Part shown: piece by piece, positions 54,256-64,000 of the stretch | How positions within the stretch are numbered: the stretch's first letter is position 1 | How the letters are laid out: the number at the start of each line of letters is the position of its first letter | Assembly: GCA_963971225.1 (NCBI GenBank) | Contig: OZ020267.1 | Coordinates: forward strand, 72,221,718 to 72,285,717 | Length of the DNA stretch: 64,000 bases | Origin: Melieria omissa | Lineage: Eukaryota > Arthropoda > Insecta > Diptera > Ulidiidae | Reading direction: 5' to 3' | Program-made: the position numbers and the translations under genes | The notes under the pieces: generated by a model | Told to the model about the DNA's origin: nothing | The model's input: the letters and a program-made list of their open reading frames with translations, nothing else | Database searches by the model: none

Positions 54256-54768
54256 TAGGCAATTGAGAAGTAGAGACCTCTCTCGACCGACAAAACTTGT
54301 ACTCTATAGGCTGCTCATCTTGCCCGTGCTCCTCTATGGCGCTGAAGCATGGACAATGACACGAAATGACATAGCGGCCCTTGGAGTGTTTGAGAGGACG
54401 GTACTTCGCAAAATCTTCGGCCCTGTTCGTGTTGGTGACGACTATCGTATACGAACCAATAACGAGCTGTATAAAGAAATGGACGTAGCGCAGCGAATAA
54501 ACATCCAGCGGCTACGCTGGCTCGGTCATGTCTGCCGCATGGACGACGAAGTTCCGGCGAAAAAGGTGTTCGATGCAATGGTTGGAGGTCGACGGCGAAG
54601 AGGGAGGCCGTGTCTCCGATGGAAGGACCAAGTTGAAGCGGCCCTGTCATCTCTTGGTGTAACCAACTGGAGAAGGCGCGCGCGAAGCAAAGGCGCCTGG
54701 AGAGAAGTTTTGCGGCAGGCCATAACCCGATAACGGGTTGCTATGGCCAATTAAGTAAGTAAGTAAGA
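54256..54768 (+). mobile_element. 5'-truncated non-LTR retrotransposon (3' end of ORF2)
   Basis: The open frame 54263-54733 (no ATG) encodes the C-terminal tail of a LINE endonuclease-RT protein. Typical words are LPVLLYGAEAWTMT, FERTVLRKIFGPV, RLRWLGHVCRMDD and GRRRRGRPCLRWKDQ. After the stop there is a small inverted repeat (ATAACCCG-ATA-ACGGGTTGCTAT), and the copy ends in TAAGTAAGTAAGTAAG, a usual LINE 3' tail. It has no internal stop, so the insertion is fairly recent. The clade (RTE-like is my guess) is not settled. Confidence 0.8.
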
Positions 54769-54989
54769 TTGCTCACAGGATACATAAGAAAATGGCTAAG
54801 AAAATGTTTACAACAAAATTTTTGTGAAGCAGTGAATCAACAGTCAAGAGAAATGGTTCCCAGCACCAAGCAGAGGAATGCCCGAAAAACTTCCTAGTGG
54901 CGCACTCAGGATTTCACTTTGGGGTAGCGACAGGTTTGCGTACAATTTTTAGAGCTCGCTTTCCTTTTAAGCCATATTTTGCTTCAAAA

Positions 54990-55640
54990 ATTTCTGTATT
55001 TAGGGGGATTGAGGGCAAGAAAGCTGCACAGGCTAACCAGGAAATCGTTCACTCTCTTTTGTCCTCAATATTTTAAAGTCAAAGCTGCGCCGAATTCGCG
55101 AAATTTACACTTCAGATGTCTGCAGAAAACAAATCAGCTAATTACTTGTAAAAGTTTCTTTCAGATTGATTGAATGATAATGAGTGATATTCCAATTCAG
55201 TTCAATAATTTTACTACCACAAAGGCAAAAAAGTTGTACAAGTCCAACAAAGAAATGGTGCGCCAGCTTTTGTTCTGGAAATTTGAAAGTGAAAGATTCT
55301 TCTCATTCTTGGAATTTGTTCTTTGGATTACTGCTTTGTATGGTTTGCCTAACGGAAAACAAATCAGCTGAACAATTTTTTTCGGTTTCATGCATTGAGC
55401 TAAATGTAAAGTAATTGCAAAGTAAAGATAAGTAAAATTTCAATTCAACAACAACAATTTTACTACCACAAAGGCCAGAAAACTGCACAGGTCAACCAAC
55501 AACTGCTTGACTCTCTTTCACTTTTGAAGTAAAAAATGCTCCTCGGTTTCATCCATTAGTGAAAAACTCTTGAAAATTTTGGGGTGAAAAATGCTCCTCA
55601 GTTTCTTCCATTACCGAAAAACTCGATAAAATTTTAAATA
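54990..55640. repeat. Diverged duplicated blocks
   Basis: AAGAAAGCTGCACAGGCTAACCA near 55015 recurs in altered form near 55225 and 55480, each after ACTACCACAAAGGC-like sequence. GAAAACAAATCAGCT occurs at about 55125 and 55358. Two ~55-bp copies of AAAAATGCTCCTC.GTTTC end the block (55530-55640). Confidence 0.5.
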
Positions 55641-55704
55641 ATATTCAAGGAGCTGAATCGTTAAGGACCTGAAGCTCGAACACAAAATACTTTAAACATT
55701 TTGA

Positions 55705-56330
55705 AACAAGAAAAATGTCCATGTTTGGTTGCCTCATGAACTAAGTGCAAACAATTTAATGAACCAAATTTTCTTTTTGCTGTTAAAACGAAATGAAATG
55801 AAACAAACAAACTTATGGCAACAGGTGATGAAAGGTGGTTCATGTACAATAATCTGGTTTGACATTGGTGTTGATCGTAGAACGATTAAACTTGAAGAAT
55901 GTTTTCAAAGCCGTTTTCAAACTTCAAGAACATTTTCAAAGCCGCAAGAAAGTATTGGTTCGGAAGGAAGGAAGAAGATTCTGTGTGTTTGGTGGGACAA
56001 GAAGGGTATCATACAATACGAGCTACTACCGCCTGGCCAAAGCATTGAGCCGAATCTCTATTGGCAGCAATTAATAAATTTGTAGTAAAAAATTTGAAAA
56101 AAAACCAAAAATTATCAAGAGGAAAGATGTTGTGTTTCATCATGACAACGTTACACACATCTTTGTTGACTCGACAAAAACCCAAAAAATTTAGTTGGAA
56201 GTCCTGTTAGACCCATATAGAACTGGTGCATCTAGGATTTTATTTTGGTGGTTTCTGCAGACAACTTATGAGCCAATTAAAGTTTCGAATCGTTTTTGTG
56301 AACCAACAATTTTTTAACAAGCAGATGTTT
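55705..56330 (+). pseudogene. Mariner transposase relic
   Basis: Shifting frames show the order of a mariner transposase: WLPHELSANNLMNQI, LLLKRNEM, ILCVWWDKKGIIQYELLPPG, WQQL, then HHDN-like (FHHDNVTH) with a catalytic Asp. A broken PPYSPD region follows (LDPYRTGASRI). Stops and frameshifts from about 56080 onward make it nonfunctional. Terminal repeats were not found. Confidence 0.75.
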
Positions 56331-57174
56331 GTCAGGGGGTACAATGACATTTACCCTCAGATTATCATTTGTTCTTTTCTCTCTAATACTTTGTTCTTGA
56401 GAAAAAATTTGGCACAAAAGCAAACTGCAAAAGCAGCTGCGTTAGTTTTTCAAAGATTAATTCCCGGAACTCTACAATAAAGGAATAATGGTTGAAAGCC
56501 CAAAAATAGCACAATACATCTACTAATGACATCTTTTTTGAGCAAAAAACAATTTTGTGTCGTTTTTAGTTGTAAGACCGAATACTTTACCACCCAACTC
56601 AATACCTAGTTACATAAATTGTTCTAGTTTGTGTGTTCATTGTTATTGCTGTCATACATATATTCTCATATCTTCAAAGAGTTAAAAAATAACACACATT
56701 TTTCTATACAACTACAATTCACATTGTTATATCATACATTTCCCTTTCACTTTTTCACGCGTATATATTTTAATCACGCTGCCACATGCATATTTTTCAC
56801 CCTTTGCTTCTTTGAATTATACCTTAACACACATTTTTGACCCCTCATTTGTTTAGGACCTTTCCCCCCGACCATATCTATGCAGGTGTGTCTCTCCGTG
56901 TCGATTATATCCTCTTTCCTTTGCCACTAGTCCTTGCAGTTGCCATGATTTCCACACCCATTTGCATGGCGTCAATATCCTTTAAGCTGGCACCAGTGTT
57001 TGTAAGTCCTTTTTATGTTAATTTGCTATTACGTAGCGTCTTAATTTTTGCTGTTATTAAGGGTTGGTCAGCACTATAAACACGTATGCTGACTGCCACT
57101 GCGCAAAGTTGAACCCACCCAGTTGGCATTTGCTGGCAACACAGTCGGAACGATATGTTTCTAACTTAGTTATA
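56331..57174. other. AT-rich spacer
   Basis: No gene is supported. The frame at 56837-57079 is hydrophobic but has no recognised domain. Confidence 0.5.
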
Positions 57175-57915
57175 TCAGGTGTACAACTTTGCTTCCGCCG
57201 TTTTTTTCCAAATTAAAAGCTTTATTGCGAAAAAGTGCTTACAGATGTATTATTCAAAGTATTGTCCGTCGCTAGCGACAACTTTCTCCCATCTTTCCGG
57301 CAATTTTCGGATCCCGGCTCGAAAAAAGGAGTCCTCTTTTGACGCTATCCATGAAGCAATCCATTTTTCCAATTCTTCGAAGGATTGAAAATGTTGATCT
57401 GCCAGGCCGTGTGCCATCGAACGGAATAGGTGGAAGTCAGAAGGGGCGACATCTGGGGAATACGGCGGGTGGGGCAAGACTTCCCATTTCAGCGTTTCCA
57501 GGTACTTTTTGACCACTTTTGCGACGTGAGGCCGAGCATTGTCGTAATGGAGGATGACTTTGTCATGTCGAAATCACCATTTTTAAAACGTTGAAACCAC
57601 TCCCGACACGTTCTTTCACTCAGAGCAGCATCACCGTAAGTTTCTGAGAGCATTCGATGCGCTTCAGCTGCATTTTTTTTCGAATTGTAACAGAAAAGTA
57701 AAACTTCCCGCAAATGGCGAGAAATGGGCATATAAACGGACATTTTCGAGCGTGAATAATACGAAAACAAGAACAACTGTCACTGAAACGGCGATGACAA
57801 TTCGTTAGGCACTGTCCACACTCACTTTAAAGGCATTACCATCTATGTATTTCAACCAGCCTCAGCCGGTACAGCCACCTATCGGAAAACGGCGGAAGCA
57901 AAGTTGTACACCTGA
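57175..57915 (-). mobile_element. Mariner element with intact terminal repeats and internal deletion
   Basis: The element is 741 bp, bounded by TA on both sides. The terminal inverted repeat TCAGGTGTACAACTTTGCTT and its continuation are perfect for about 29 bp at both ends (57175 onward and up to 57915). On the minus strand the N-terminal part (from MSVYMPISRHLREVL at 57743, with the helix-turn-helix ERTCREWFQRF) is intact. About 550-600 bp of the middle is missing, judged against the usual ~1.3 kb length. The C-terminal part follows with HYDNARPH and PPYSPDVAPSD (D-x34-D) and ends DGQYFE. The first catalytic aspartate is lost and the frame is shifted, so it makes no transposase but could be moved by one supplied elsewhere. 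Confidence 0.88.
57250..57743 (-). pseudogene. Deleted mariner transposase gene
   Basis: The N-terminal DNA-binding part and the C-terminal part with the last two catalytic aspartates are joined at about 57560-57570, after NGDFDM, in different frames. The central catalytic region is absent. Confidence 0.85.
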
Positions 57916-58049
57916 TAGTATTCGTAAATTTTTAATGTAAGGTACAAAGTTTTTGTATGTCGATCCATAGTGAAATTATAATTTTTCATTTGTGACTGAG
58001 GTTCTTCTTAGTTTAAAGCCTGACTCCGATAAGACAAAGAAAGTACTAG

Positions 58050-58235
58050 ACATTACTTACAGTACTAGACCCAAACATACCTGGATGAAGCAAATACAAA
58101 ATGACAGGAAGTGTGCGAATTTAAACATCGAGACGAGCCAAGAGCGAAGAATCTGGAGATTATGGACATGGAGAGCTGTCCCAAGTGAAATAGGATAAAA
58201 ACACAGAAGAAGAAGAGGAAGAAAAAGAAGAAGTT
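58050..58235 (+). mobile_element. LINE 3'-end remnant
   Basis: The frame reads RPKHTWMKQIQNDRKCANLN and then RIWRLWTWRAVPSEIG before a stop. This resembles the C terminus of several LINE RT proteins (GRP..TW....). An AGAAGAAGAAGAGG tail follows. It is short and diverged. Confidence 0.5.
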
Positions 58236-58249
58236 AACAGGGACACTGG

Positions 58250-59165
58250 TGGCATGTGAACTTGAAGAGGTTATCGGTAACCTCTTTGTGCTCGTGTCTT
58301 TTAAATGTTGAAAAATTATGTTTTTGCTGTTAGAATGGCTACAGATGGCATTTTGACTTGAAGAGGTTATCAGTAATCGGTTTGTTTTTATGTCCCAAGA
58401 AGGTAGGGAATATGTTTTGTTGTAATCATGAGAATTAAGGACATGTTGATTTGGAGAGGTTATCGTTAACCGGGTTTTTCTTATGTCCTTAGAAGGCAGA
58501 AATAAATAATAAATAAATAGTTGTTAACATGATTATTGATGGCATATTAACTTGCAGAGTTAATTGATAACTGCTTCAATCTCTGGTCTCTAGAAGATAG
58601 AGAATTTGGAGTATTGTAAACATGAGTATTGATGACGTGTGGACCCGAAAAGGTTATTGATAACCTCTTTGGTTTTATGTCACTAGAAGGTAGAGAAATT
58701 TCATTATTGTATACATGAGTGAGTATTGATGACATGTGGACCTGAAGAGGTTACCGCTAACTACTTTGTTTTTATGTCACTAGAAGGTATGAAATTGAAT
58801 TGTTGTAAACATGGGTATATATAACATGTTAACCTGAAGAGGTTAACGCTAACCGCTTTGTTTTTATGTTGTAAACATGGGTATTAATGACATGTAGATT
58901 TGAAGAGGTTATCGCTAACCGCTTTGTTTTTTTGTCACTAGAAGGTAGACAGATTTTATTATTGTAAACATGAGTATTTATGATATGTGGACCTGAACAG
59001 GATAACCGATTTGTTCTCATGCCCCTAGAAAGTAGAGAATTTTCATTATTCCTAATATAACTATTGAACGGTTATGGGTAACCGCTTTCTTCTCATGTCC
59101 CTAGAAAGTTGTCAACATGGCTACTGATGACATGTTGACCTGAACAGGTTATCAATAACCACTAT
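58250..59165. repeat. ~115-bp minisatellite with a dyad in each unit
   Basis: Eight or nine imperfect units have the order GACATGT.GACCTGAAGAGGTTATCGCTAACC..TTTGTTTTTATGTC.CTAGAAGGTAGAGAATTT.ATTATTGTAAACATGAGTATTGAT. The block AGGTTA-NNNN-TAACC is a short inverted repeat, perfect in several units (GAGGTTA-TCGG-TAACCTC at 58268). Confidence 0.75.
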
Positions 59166-59189
59166 TTTCAAGCGGTTAGCAAAAGTTTG

Positions 59190-59275
59190 AGCAATTATCA
59201 GCGATTCAGTGGCTAATTATTATTTTTATGACCCCTAATCAGAGGGTCGTTGGTTCGAATCCTAATCGAGGCACT
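59190..59275 (+). other. tRNA-like segment (degenerate)
   Basis: GGTTCGAATCC matches the internal B box of tRNA genes. Just before it GACCC-9 nt-GGGTC forms an anticodon-arm-like hairpin. The A-box side and acceptor stem are poor. It may be a tRNA pseudogene or a SINE head. Confidence 0.4.
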
Positions 59276-59289
59276 ATTTTTCCGACAAT

Positions 59290-60830
59290 TGATCTATCAG
59301 CAGTTGAAGATGAATCTTTAAATCTAAAATTAAACCAACTGGATTAAAATAACCATAAATTCCAATACAGCTGTTGAATTTTTTTTAAATATTTCTTGCA
59401 TTCTTCATACTTCTAAAAGAAGTTCTCAAAGTTGAGAATTTTTCGGCCTTTAGAGTTAAATTATCCTCAAGTTGAAGTTGGAGAAATTGATTCTGATTGC
59501 AGCCTTGCGAAAATTTCCAGCAGGGTCTCTATACATACATTTGTATTTATATATATATATATGTATTTATAGAAGTATGTTTATATATATGTATGAAAAT
59601 CTATGTATACTTATGCGTATATTTGCTTCCTAAGAGGTTCAAACAATTCGTATTTTCACTCGACACGAACAGCAGTCAGCGCGCGTAAACAGCACGTAAA
59701 AGCAGAACGGAAACCAACAACAATTACATCACAAGCAGCAACACCACATCCCATAACAAACATCATTCACATTGCCGCTGCGTTCGAACGACGAAACGCG
59801 CAACCACCGCCAACCATGTTGCTGGCAACAGCCCTGTAAGCCTTATCAACGCGCCAAACGGAAGTGCCCGACGCGGGCTGAGTTAATAATAAAGACAGCA
59901 ACAACGACAGCAAACAGTGTAAAAACGTCATAAATGGCAACGCAGCGTGACGCCAGCCAACCAACCAAACAACCAGCGAGCTGTTTCCGCTCGTTCGTCT
60001 GTGCAGCCACAAACCCAACGCACGCATAGGCAAAGTGGACGTGTTGGGGCCGGGAACGACGCGTAATCAGCTCCTGAATGGCATAGGTCAGCGCGAAGTC
60101 ATTCATAAAAGCGCATTTGCGCATTATGTATGTTGCGCAAACGCTGCCAAGCTGTCGACAACGACCGTTAGCTGGCAGCTTAGTAGACGCCAGCGTTTAT
60201 TTTGGCAATTGCGGCCGCACCTTTTCAACGTCTCAATGCAAATTTGGATTTTTGTATTTGTATTTTTTAGTTTTTTGTATTTTGTATTTTTGTTTTTTTA
60301 TGTTTTAGTTTTTCGTTTTTTCTTCGTATGTGTTTTTTATGCGTTGCTGCCTAAGTTCAGACCGCCTACATAGGTTTGTTGGCGTCATTTGTTTAGGTGT
60401 CTTGGAATTGTTCAAAGTTTACTTGTTGCCGACTTCCGCAAAATTCTATTTTTTTTGGGGGGAATTTCAATCGGATTACTTGTGTAAAACCGCAAGTAGG
60501 GACATTTCAATGCCGTCAACTTTTGGGGTTTTTAAATTGAATTGCTACGAAGCGCATTCAAAACGAAAGCGGAACCGGAAATCAGGTTGTATGCACTGCT
60601 CGTTTGTTTGGTACACGTGTATTTGATGTCTGTTGTTGTTGCTGGAAATGAGAATTAGAGCGAGATGATTCTGGCCGGAAGTGTGTGCCAGGATTTTTAC
60701 AAATCAGCGACAGAAAGTTAATTATAAAAAGTACAAAGCAGTGTTAATATTTACAAATGTTATCGAGGCAGATTGTTGTAATATTTATCGGCTTCATGTA
60801 GATAGCAATTGAAGTAGATTGAGAGAGAGT
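59290..60830. other. Intergenic or intronic, no gene recognised
   Basis: It holds an AT-repeat stretch (TATATATATA/GTATTTATA, about 59530-59600) and a T-rich TTTGTATTTT tract (about 60240-60345). Open frames of 60-112 codons follow these tracts or lack any domain. Confidence 0.5.
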
Positions 60831-60834
60831 AGGA

Positions 60835-60905
60835 TTCGGATTAGGATTCTAAGGGCCTCTGGTGTGAAGAGCCAGTGCACTAATCACTGGACTATCGAGT
60901 TTGGC
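60835..60905 (-). other. tRNA-Glu-like segment (pseudogene or SINE head)
   Basis: On the minus strand TAGTCCAGTGATTAGTGCAC fits an A box and D arm. CTGGCTCTTCACACCAG forms an anticodon arm with TTC in the loop. The T arm (TTAGAATCCTAATCC) is degenerate, so it is not a working tRNA. Confidence 0.5.
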
Positions 60906-60909
60906 GAAC

Positions 60910-62830
60910 GTTGTAAGTTAGAATCAATTTGAATGTGAAAATAAACAATAAAAATTATATCAACTTGTTATTTCAGGTCAACTGGGCACAGCTCAAACTA
61001 AAAAGTACCAACTCGAATTTAAGTTGGTGTGACTTTTATAAGCTGATTGAACTGACTTCTAAGCTGCTTTTGAATGTGTTTGGAATTGGCAGCTTTCAGG
61101 TGACCACAGCACACAAAGTCTTGGCAAGTGAAATTGAAATGTGCCCACAAAAAGTTAAGTACAAACTTAAATAGCGGCACAAGTTTTGCGTACTTAAGTA
61201 ATTAAGTTCCTTTAACTTCTGCATCCTGCATAGAGATGAGGGGCTCTGTTTACTTTGGCAGTCAGCTTGACTTTAAGTCAAATAGAGAACTATAGAGGAG
61301 AGCAGTTGAGGATGTGTGCAGCGTGTTAGGAAAATCGATTCATATGGCAACATGCTACGCTGTGGAAGTTTGAACCCTCTACGAATTCAAGAATACATTT
61401 TTTTTTGGTCTTTAGAGTAGTTTGAAATTTTAGGAACAATACAAAATTTTTAAACTCCAAATTTTAGTTGAAAGAGAGAAGTAAGCAGTTTTTTTAATGT
61501 AATATCTTTGCATAGTAAAGAAAGAAGAGTAGAAAAAAGAAAATAGATTTTAGATAGATAGATAGATGCCACCGATAGATAGATGCCACCGCTGATCGAA
61601 ATACTCCTAAACCGCCCCGACAAGTCATTCAACGCCAAACTTCACCGGCGTTGTGTGCGCTTACTTACTCTCAACAGCTTATCTGATGGCTGGCAGTGAA
61701 ACAGTTTCTCAAACCGCTGGTCGGTTGATAGTGTCAGATTTGTCACTTTCATTCCACGTTCGTTGTCACCGAACTAAACCCACATTTGCGGTCATGGCTA
61801 CTGCTGGCGCTGGCTACTCGTTGCTACTCACTGCGTCTGCCTTCATTAGTTTGGCTGCCCTTTTATTTTTTCTTTTTTTGGTTTGCCATGCCAAGCTGTC
61901 AAAGCTCGACCTCGCCTGCTGGCCGCCCACTCGCCCGCAACGCTGCTCGGCCATCGCTTGTCGGCTTGTCACCTGCCGCGGCATCCCTTTTTCTAATTAA
62001 TTTCCAGCTAAATGCGACACCAGCTGTGTGTCTATCCGATTATCGCCGTTTTAGTGTTGTGCTCACTGTGCGCCTTAGCACGAACGCATTGCGGTTTGTG
62101 CGCCGCTCCACGGCCACGTAAGCCTATCCTCGGCGGTCTGATGTGGCCCAGTTTAGGCCGGCGCAGCCAATGTTTGTCGGCGCATTTTCCGTTTTGTTGG
62201 CTTAAAGTATTTGGGCGAGCTTTAAATTGGGGATTTGCCGGCAATGCTTTGTAGCTTAGGTTGGATTTGCACTGATTGAAAATATAAAATTTTGCATTTC
62301 TATGTAAAACTTTTGTGGATGCGCTACCAAATTTATTGAACTAGAAAAATATGATACATATTTTTGTTTGCATGTGTTGCTATTCACAGTCGATTATATT
62401 AAATTTGTGAGGGCGATGTGCGAAACTTTAACAGTTTGTGACAATAAATTTTTTGTTAGGTTTTAAAGTTACTTCATTGATTATATTTAATTAAAGCTAA
62501 ACTAGGCTTTGTAAGAAAAAAGTGTGAATAAAATATTTGCAGATTTAAGCTCATTTGAGAATAAGTAAAAATACCAAAAATTTTTTAATATTTTTATGAA
62601 TGTGATTTAGCCTTTTTAAGCGATTTGATTTTCTTCTTTGTTTCGATTCTCCTTGTATTTTTGTGTACAAATAAATCGAAGCAAAATTTGTTTCAGATAT
62701 GCCAGAAACCTTTCACTTTGATGTGAGTTTGATGAGAAATTGATAAATCAAACATATCTGGATGGTAAAAAGGAGGTAAATGACATCACATTGCATTGAA
62801 AAAGCAAAAAAGCGCATGGAGTATAATAAT
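60910..62830. other. Intergenic or intronic, no gene recognised
   Basis: It holds GATA repeats with GATGCCACC duplicated (61548-61592) and a GC-richer block (61640-62260) with overlapping frames. The frame at 61653-62000 has one hydrophobic stretch but no family signature. Confidence 0.5.
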
Positions 62831-62834
62831 TAAT

Positions 62835-63165
62835 AATTGATTGGCACGACAGCCCGCTTACGCGAGACTAAGGCCTAGCTTCCCGCAACCACCCGTGTTG
62901 TGCGTGTGAATTTTGTACGCGGGTGGAAGGGACCTACAGTTTTATGCCGGTTCCGAACGGCAGGTTGGGAGCTTTTTCATAGGCAATTTTTGCTCTCAGA
63001 GGTTTGCCATTTCCAGCTGAGAGGACAGCCACCGAAAGAGAAAACGAGTTTCCCGTTATTTTTTTTTTAGGTGTTACTACATGCAGAATTCGATCTTGCG
63101 TCGCTCTGCATGCGACTCGTTGGACCGCGCACTAACCAACTGAGCCACGGCGGCTGCCTGGAGTA
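62835..63165 (-). mobile_element. tRNA-derived SINE
   Basis: Read on the minus strand it starts near 63160 with GCCGCCGTGGCTCAGTTGGT, a good A box. GATCGAATTC, a near B box, follows about 55 nt later, then about 230 bp of unrelated body, and an ATTAATTATTATAC tail at the lower-coordinate end. This is the tRNA-head, body, AT-tail plan of a SINE. Confidence 0.65.
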
Positions 63166-63169
63166 TAGG

Positions 63170-63680
63170 CGAATTAATTATCACAGCTGCTTAAAATCAC
63201 TGAATCAGTCAATCTTTGCACTTTTCAAATGTTTTTCCGTACATTTTTATGCGTTAGATATTCTTCTTGATGAGGAAAGTAGGAAACTTTCCTATGACTC
63301 TTGACTTTCAGTATGGGCTTAGTTGAACAAAAACTCCTGGGAGATTACAGAAAGAATGGCTTTGAACACTTTAGGCGTTTAGCATTTAGTAGCTTCTTTC
63401 GTTCAATCTTCAGTGAAACGTAAAAATCTAATCTTTAGTAAAACCGAAAACATAGACCCTAAACCCTAAACCATAAAACCTTAAACCTTAAATTTAAAAC
63501 CTAAAACCTTCTCATTGAATTTTTATGTAACAAAGCTGGGCGTTGTGATTGGTTTATTGAACTTCAGTCTAGAGAGTCTTCAATTAAAATTCCTTTTCAA
63601 ATCGCATTCAAAAACTTTCTCGTCCTTGACCTCATTCGTTGTTAGGTGAGAAGATTTAACAGCTATTCGCAAACTTCCTT
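63170..63680. other. Intergenic or intronic
   Basis: It includes a short CCCTAAACCCTAAACC-type stretch with decayed AAACCTTAAA copies (63455-63512). No gene is supported. Confidence 0.5.
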
Positions 63681-63689
63681 ATATGAAGC

Positions 63690-63765
63690 TCTTTCAGGAC
63701 AAAGCAGCGGACGAGATGGCAAAAAAAGGGGTCGCCTTGTCTGCCACCGAAGTGGATACTGTGAT
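63690..63765 (+). mobile_element. Possible LINE RNase H remnant
   Basis: DKAADEMAKKGVALSATEVD resembles the end of LINE RNase H domains (GN..AD.LA..G). The rest of the frame to 63916 has no recognised pattern. Twenty residues are too few to be sure. Confidence 0.4.
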
Positions 63766-64000
63766 GGTTGCCCTGTGGTGTAATGTAAAAGATTATAAAA
63801 TGCAACCCTGCGAGCACTCTAGGCTAGTAATAGACGAACACAAAACTGGCGGACGGCTGACGTGGCAACCACTGAAGTGTAACAAACGAACTGCGGACGA
63901 GACGGTGACGAGCTAGAGAACGACGCGGTCGACAAGTTGCCTGAGAACCACCACGCGCGGTGCCAGCAGCAGCCAGCCACGTGAGCACCAGTTTGGCCGC

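Noticed and set aside
59190..59275. A functional tRNA gene
   Set aside because: The T arm and acceptor stem do not pair and the A box is poor.
61653..62121. Possible small membrane protein in overlapping frames
   Set aside because: There is one hydrophobic stretch only, with no splice sites, no family signature, and competing frames of equal length.
63455..63512. Interstitial telomere repeat (CCCTAAA)
   Set aside because: Only two exact units are followed by decayed AAACCTTAAA. Flies do not use this telomere repeat, and chance in AT-rich DNA is enough.

Overview
This is eukaryotic, insect-type DNA and almost certainly from a fly. Two exons of a DPR-family immunoglobulin gene lie on the minus strand. 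The rest is long intron with AT-rich sequence, dinucleotide and tetranucleotide repeats, mariner and LINE relics, and a tRNA-headed SINE. A higher (brachyceran) fly such as a tephritid fits, but I cannot name the species. There are no bacterial operons and no CRISPR array.

Positions 1-41220 are one block of a single Ty3/gypsy-type LTR retrotransposon repeated many times. The reference unit is LTR (408 bp, TGT...ACA), a tRNA-Lys-type primer binding site, a ~650 bp leader, gag (430 codons), a -1 frameshift signal, pol (protease, RT, RNase H, integrase), a ~2.0 kb non-gag/pol 3' region, a polypurine tract, and LTR. Neighbouring units share one LTR, giving a tandem period of about 7.69 kb. Order from left to right: A (minus, cut by the window edge), B-C-D (plus, head to tail), E (minus), F (plus, fragment), G-H (minus). 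Six breakpoints (about 3925, 23897, 31482, 32514, 33059, 41220) join different parts of the element, mostly in inverted orientation and with 0-5 bp of shared sequence or inside T-runs. All complete gag and pol frames are open and nearly identical, so the array is young.

The 3' region is the least ordinary part of the element. It carries a promoter-like initiator, splice-like signals, a Ser/Thr/Pro-rich open frame and a perfectly formed 55-bp mini-exon. It looks like a piece of a host gene carried along with its introns. The gag-pol overlap holds GGGAAAC in the correct frame, 6 nt before a predicted H-type pseudoknot.

Positions 41221-43000 are two kinds of degenerate tandem repeat. Positions 43421-43631 and 52903-53057 are consecutive minus-strand DPR exons that together encode the first Ig domain. 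The next coding exon would lie to the left and is not seen, so the retroelement array sits within the following intron, which is at least 43 kb long. Positions 43632-52902 (intron) and 53058-64000 (upstream intron or flank) hold minisatellites, several built of short palindromes, a 76-bp foldback insertion, LINE and mariner remnants, a deleted mariner with both terminal repeats, tRNA-like pieces and a SINE. All functional statements come from motif reading. No database or folding program was available, and an assembly artefact cannot be excluded for the array breakpoints.
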